Assembly (NCBI RefSeq): GCF_014651055.1
Contig: NZ_BMWD01000018.1
Span: forward strand, 22,155 to 86,154
Reading direction: 5' to 3'
Origin: Streptomyces fructofermentans
GTDB lineage: Bacteria > Actinomycetota > Actinomycetes > Streptomycetales > Streptomycetaceae
DNA length: 64,000 nucleotides
The translations under genes were made by a program, and so were the position numbers. Of this stretch, positions 60,623-64,000 are shown piece by piece. The notes below the pieces were generated by a model, which had not been told where the DNA came from, did no database searches, and saw only the letters and a list, made by a program, of their open reading frames with translations. Each line of letters opens with the position of its first letter. Positions within the stretch are counted from its first letter, which is position 1.

Positions 60623-61231
60623 ATGGACCTGGACATCCCCGAACTGCCCTTCTCCCTGCGCACCTACGGCCCCGACGGGCACTGGTCCTACGAGGACGGC
60701 ATCCTCACCGGCTGGGCCGGCCCGCGCCAGGACCGGTTCGTGCCGCCCACCGACGAGGGCCTGTACCCCGCGTCCGACGCGCCCCGTCTGCTGGGGGCCC
60801 CGGAGGGCGACTTCCAGCTCGTCGCCCGTGTCACGGTCGGCTTCGGCGCCGCCTTCGACGCGGGTGTCCTCTACGCGCACGTGGGCGAGCGGGCCTGGGC
60901 CAAGCTCTGCCTGGAGTTCTCGCCCGACGTGGCCACCGTCTGCACGGTCGTCACCCGGGGCCACTCGGACGACGCGAACTCCTTCACCGTGGACGGCAGT
61001 TCCGTCTGGCTCCGGATCAGCCGCACCGGCCGGGCCTTCGCCTTCCACGCCTCCCGCGACGGCAGGCGCTGGACCTTCGTCCGGCTGTTCACCCTGGGCG
61101 CGGAGCAGGAGACGGGCGCCGCCCTGGTCGGCTTCATGACCCAGTCGCCGATGGGCGAGGGCTGTGTCGTCACCTACGACCACATCGAGTACCGCCCGGA
61201 GTGGCCGAAGGACCTCCGCGACGGCAGTTGA
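60623..61231 (+). CDS. DUF1349 concanavalin-like domain protein
   Basis: A 202-residue cytoplasmic protein made of one beta-sandwich related to the C-terminal domain of GH43 enzymes. Typical elements are GDFQLVARVTVGFGAAFDAG, the WAKLCLEFSPD strand, SVWLRISRTGRAFAFHASRD and GFMTQSPMGEGCVVTYD. The function is unknown, although sugar binding is plausible. GAGACT six bases before the ATG hints at a leaderless transcript. It ends at a hairpin before the ectoine promoter. Confidence 0.85.
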   Translation: MDLDIPELPFSLRTYGPDGHWSYEDGILTGWAGPRQDRFVPPTDEGLYPASDAPRLLGAPEGDFQLVARVTVGFGAAFDAGVLYAHVGERAWAKLCLEFSPDVATVCTVVTRGHSDDANSFTVDGSSVWLRISRTGRAFAFHASRDGRRWTFVRLFTLGAEQETGAALVGFMTQSPMGEGCVVTYDHIEYRPEWPKDLRDGS

Positions 61232-61269
61232 GCCGCGCGACCGCCACGGAGGCCCCGGGCACGCCGGCC

Positions 61270-61292
61270 GCGGCGCCCCCGCCGGGCGCCGC
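61270..61292 (+). terminator. Terminator before the ectoine locus
   Basis: A perfect 9-bp stem (61270-61278 with 61284-61292) with a 5-base loop, inside a larger imperfect GGGCAC/GTGCCC inverted repeat. Confidence 0.65.
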
Positions 61293-61317
61293 CGGTGCGG
61301 GGGTGCCCGCGCCTCCC

Positions 61318-61645
61318 GATTCCGCAATTCGGTTCCGCGCTATTCGGTACAGCTAATTCAAGCTCCTTTTGGCATTTAGTCTCCCATGATCTTCTGCCCG
61401 CTTTTGCGGGGCTTAAACGCCAAGATTTCGCGAACACGAAACGTGTAATTCGGTCGTATCCCGTGAGTGCGGTTCTGCTGTGACGCAACACACGCGGCGA
61501 CCTATTTGTGCCGGTTTTTTTCGGACAAAGCATCGGCTATCGGCGGTCGGATTCAGGGCCCGCCCGCGTGATAACACAACAGGCGCTTTCGCGTAACCCC
61601 GTGCGGCGATGCAATTTCAACTTCGGCTGGGTAAATTCGGTTCGC
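61318..61645 (+). promoter_or_regulatory. AT-rich control region of the ectoine operon
   Basis: About 330 bases with much lower GC content than the rest of the window and no gene. ATTCGG occurs four times (61327, 61342, 61448, 61635). A 5-bp stem with a TTTT loop lies at 61397-61410, and a T7 run lies near 61515. Ectoine operons are osmotically induced, and AT-rich, bendable promoters fit that. I could not choose a single -35/-10 pair with confidence. Confidence 0.6.
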
Positions 61646-62188
61646 ATGACCGCCGCACAAGCAGACCTGCAAGCGGAATTCCTGGAAATGCCGGAAGGGC
61701 TGCGGATCGACCGTCCGAACCTGGTGGACGGCGCCGCTCTCTGGCGTATCGCCAAGGACTCCGGAACGCTCGACCTGAACTCCTCCTACAGCTACCTGCT
61801 GTGGTGCCGTGACTTCGCCGGCACCTCGGCGGTGGCGCGCGCGGCCGACGGCCGCCCGGTCGCCTTCGTGACCGGCTACCGCCGGCCCGACCGCCCCCGC
61901 ACCCTCCTCGTGTGGCAGGTGGCCGTCGACGAGGCGCACCGCGGACGCGGTCTCGCCGGCGCGCTCCTCGACGGGCTCACCCGGCGGATCGCCGGTTCGG
62001 ACGGCCTGACCGCCGTCGAGACCACCATCACCCCGGGCAACACGGCCTCCGAGCGGCTGTTCACCTCGTACGCCGCCCGCCACGGGGCCCGGGTCGAGCG
62101 GGACGTCCTGTTCGACGCGGCGCACTTCCCCGACGGTGCCCCGCACGACCCCGAGGTGCTGTACCGCATCGGCCCCCTGTCGCTCTGA
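61646..62188 (+). CDS. ectA: L-2,4-diaminobutyrate N-gamma-acetyltransferase
   Basis: A 180-residue GNAT enzyme and the second step of ectoine synthesis: acetylation of diaminobutyrate. EctA-specific LDLNSSYSYLLWCRDFAGTS binds the substrate, and VAVDEAHRGRGLAGALLDGL is the acetyl-CoA loop. An alternative longer start would add NFGWVNSVR, which is not conserved-looking. It is the first gene of ectABCD; ectB begins 26 bases later. The AT-rich region before it should carry the salt-responsive promoter. Confidence 0.95.
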   Translation: MTAAQADLQAEFLEMPEGLRIDRPNLVDGAALWRIAKDSGTLDLNSSYSYLLWCRDFAGTSAVARAADGRPVAFVTGYRRPDRPRTLLVWQVAVDEAHRGRGLAGALLDGLTRRIAGSDGLTAVETTITPGNTASERLFTSYAARHGARVERDVLFDAAHFPDGAPHDPEVLYRIGPLSL

Positions 62189-62214
62189 CCCCCCACGCCC
62201 TGAGGAGTACCGCC

Positions 62215-63486
62215 GTGACCATCACCCAGCCCGACCTGAGCGTCTTCGAGACCCTGGAGTCGGAGGTGCGCAGCTACTGCCGCGCCTGGCCCACCGTCTT
62301 CGACCGCGCGCAGGGCAGCCGCATGTTCGACGAGGACGGCCACGAGTACCTCGACTTCTTCGCGGGCGCCGGATCACTCAACTACGGCCACAACAACCCC
62401 GTACTCAAACGGGCCCTCATCGACTACCTGGAGCGTGACGGGGTCACCCACGGCCTCGACATGTCGACGACGGCGAAACGCGCCTTCCTCGAATCGTTCC
62501 AGAACATGGTGCTGCGCCCGCGCGACCTGCCCTACAAGGTCATGTTCCCCGGCCCGACGGGCACCAACGCCGTCGAGTCAGCGCTGAAACTGGCCCGGAA
62601 GGTCAAGGGCAGGGAGGCGATCGTCTCCTTCACCAACGCTTTCCACGGCATGTCGCTGGGCTCGCTCGCCGTGACCGGCAACGCCTTCAAGCGGGCCGGC
62701 GCCGGCATACCGCTCGTCCACGGCACGCCGATGCCCTTCGACAACTACTTCGATGGCCAGGTCCCCGACTTCCTCTGGTTCGAGCGGCTCCTGGGGGACC
62801 AGGGCTCCGGACTCAACAAGCCCGCCGCCGTGATCGTCGAGACGGTGCAGGGCGAGGGCGGCATCAACGTCGCCCGCCCCGAGTGGCTGCGCGCGCTCGC
62901 CGAGCTGTGCGAGCGCCAGGACATGCTGCTCATCGTCGACGACATCCAGATGGGCTGCGGCCGCACGGGCGCCTTCTTCTCCTTCGAGGAGGCGGGGATC
63001 GTGCCCGACATCGTGACCGTCTCCAAGTCCATCAGCGGCTACGGACTGCCCATGTCCCTGTGCCTGTTCAAGCCCGAACTGGACGTCTGGGAGCCGGGCG
63101 AGCACAACGGCACGTTCCGCGGCAACAACCCGGCCTTCGTGACGGCCGCCGCCGCGCTGGAGACGTACTGGTCCGACGGCTCGGCCATGGAGAAGCAGAC
63201 CCGCGCCCGGGGCGAGCAGATCGAGCAGGCGCTCATCTCCATCACCGAGGAGAACCTCGCGGACGTCCGCGAGTACCGGGGCCGCGGCCTCGTCTGGGGC
63301 CTGGAGTTCCACGAGAAGGAGCGCGCGGGCCGCATCGCCCGGCGCGCCTTCGAACTGGGCCTGCTCATCGAGACGTCGGGCCCGGAGAGCGAGGTCGTGA
63401 AGCTCCTCCCCGCCCTCACCGTCACGCCCGAGGAACTGGACGAGGGGCTGCGCACGCTCGCCCGAGCCGTCCGCGAGACCGTCTGA
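62215..63486 (+). CDS. ectB: L-2,4-diaminobutyrate transaminase
   Basis: A 423-residue class-III PLP aminotransferase making diaminobutyrate from aspartate semialdehyde and glutamate. Motifs: FFAGAGSLNYGHNNP, MFPGPTGTNAVESALKLARK, IVDDIQMGCGRTGAFFSFE (PLP Asp), and VSKSISGYGLPMSL with the Schiff-base Lys. The GTG start has GAGGAG upstream. It is coupled in the ect operon. Confidence 0.96.
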   Translation: MTITQPDLSVFETLESEVRSYCRAWPTVFDRAQGSRMFDEDGHEYLDFFAGAGSLNYGHNNPVLKRALIDYLERDGVTHGLDMSTTAKRAFLESFQNMVLRPRDLPYKVMFPGPTGTNAVESALKLARKVKGREAIVSFTNAFHGMSLGSLAVTGNAFKRAGAGIPLVHGTPMPFDNYFDGQVPDFLWFERLLGDQGSGLNKPAAVIVETVQGEGGINVARPEWLRALAELCERQDMLLIVDDIQMGCGRTGAFFSFEEAGIVPDIVTVSKSISGYGLPMSLCLFKPELDVWEPGEHNGTFRGNNPAFVTAAAALETYWSDGSAMEKQTRARGEQIEQALISITEENLADVREYRGRGLVWGLEFHEKERAGRIARRAFELGLLIETSGPESEVVKLLPALTVTPEELDEGLRTLARAVRETV

Positions 63487-63562
63487 GCCGTACCGGGCCG
63501 CGTCCGGGGCCGTCCACGGCGGACGGCCGCACCCCATCAGCCGAAGGAGGCTTCGCACCACC

Positions 63563-63967
63563 GTGATAGTCCGTTCGTTCAAGGAGCTCGAAGGCACCGA
63601 CCGACACGTGAAATCGGCGTCGGGCACCTGGGAGAGCAAGCGCATCGTCCTCGCCAAGGAGAGGGTCGGCTTCTCCGTGCACGAGACGATCCTGTACGCG
63701 GGCACGGAGACGTCGATGTGGTACGCGAACCACGTCGAGGCCGTCGTCTGCGTCGAGGGCGAGGCCGAACTCACCGACGACGAGACCGGCCTGAAGTACA
63801 CGATCACGCCGGGAACCATGTACCTCCTCGACGGACACGAGAGGCACACCATGCGGATCAAGGAGGACTTCCGCTGCGTGTGCGTGTTCAACCCGCCCGT
63901 GACCGGACGGGAGGACCACGACGAGAACGGCGTCTACCCCCTGCTGACCGAGCCCGAGGAGGCCTGA
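63563..63967 (+). CDS. ectC: L-ectoine synthase
   Basis: A 134-residue cupin enzyme that cyclises gamma-acetyl-diaminobutyrate to ectoine. It starts MIVRSFKELEGTDRHVKSAS. MWYANHVEAVVCVEGEAEL and GTMYLLDGHERHTMR give the Fe-binding Glu, Tyr and His. The GTG lies 13 bases after GGAGG, a long but usable spacing. ectD follows five bases after its stop. Confidence 0.96.
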   Translation: MIVRSFKELEGTDRHVKSASGTWESKRIVLAKERVGFSVHETILYAGTETSMWYANHVEAVVCVEGEAELTDDETGLKYTITPGTMYLLDGHERHTMRIKEDFRCVCVFNPPVTGREDHDENGVYPLLTEPEEA

Positions 63968-63972
63968 GCACG

Positions 63973-64000
63973 ATGACCACCATCACCGACCTGTATCCGA
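63973..64000 (+). CDS. ectD: Ectoine 5-hydroxylase, first codons (cut by window end)
   Basis: ATG at 63973 begins MTTITDLYP before the window ends. The short peptide matches the usual Streptomyces EctD N-terminus and the position after ectC is canonical. EctD is a 2-oxoglutarate/Fe(II) dioxygenase converting ectoine to 5-hydroxyectoine. Confidence 0.75.

Overview
The window is high-GC actinobacterial DNA that reads as Streptomyces. It has GTG starts, many ATGA/GTGA gene overlaps, SigE-type ECF sigma factors, Tat-exported enzymes, sugar ABC transporters without their own ATPase, and a 5-hydroxyectoine operon. No plasmid, prophage or IS element was found. Function calls come from reading the sequence; no database search was run.

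Layout: 0.2-5.4 kb holds an anchored AbfB-fold protein, a glyoxalase-fold protein, an SMR exporter with a TetR regulator and a large operator, dapD, a decayed HNH nuclease and a lipoprotein. 5.6-16.4 kb holds an ECF sigma factor with a membrane partner, a DapA-family enzyme, a Holin-X/DUF3618 pair with 11-residue repeats, an ArsR-type regulator with an SRPBCC protein, a secreted nuclease and an acidic protein of unknown function. 16.9-20.9 kb holds a PhoX-like protein and then the standout of the window: two tandem Y RNA-like genes whose tRNA-like modules are circularly permuted, plus a truncated third copy, directly upstream of a Ro60/Rsr (TROVE-vWA) gene. 21-27.6 kb holds a tandem TerD protein and a polyol-type ABC transporter operon with a dehydrogenase and a DeoR regulator.

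28-31.2 kb and 38.7-52.8 kb form a pectin and uronate/pentose catabolic region. Secreted enzymes (rhamnogalacturonan acetylesterase, pectate lyase, pectin methylesterase) would release oligomers. A binding protein and two permeases would import them, and a cytoplasmic GH43 would trim them. One oxidative branch is uronate dehydrogenase plus KdgD; the second is an IlvD/Edd sugar-acid dehydratase plus a DapA-family dehydratase. Both should yield 2,5-dioxopentanoate, which the semialdehyde dehydrogenase at 58982-60511 (divergent from an IclR regulator) would oxidise to 2-oxoglutarate. In between lie a quinone-reductase-like enzyme, a very large zinc-ribbon membrane protein and an MBL hydrolase.

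52.9-61.2 kb holds a second sigma/membrane-protein pair, an AzgA-type purine permease, a penicillin-binding protein, an acetyltransferase, the IclR and dehydrogenase genes, and a DUF1349 protein. The window ends in ectABC and the first codons of ectD, behind a strikingly AT-rich promoter region.
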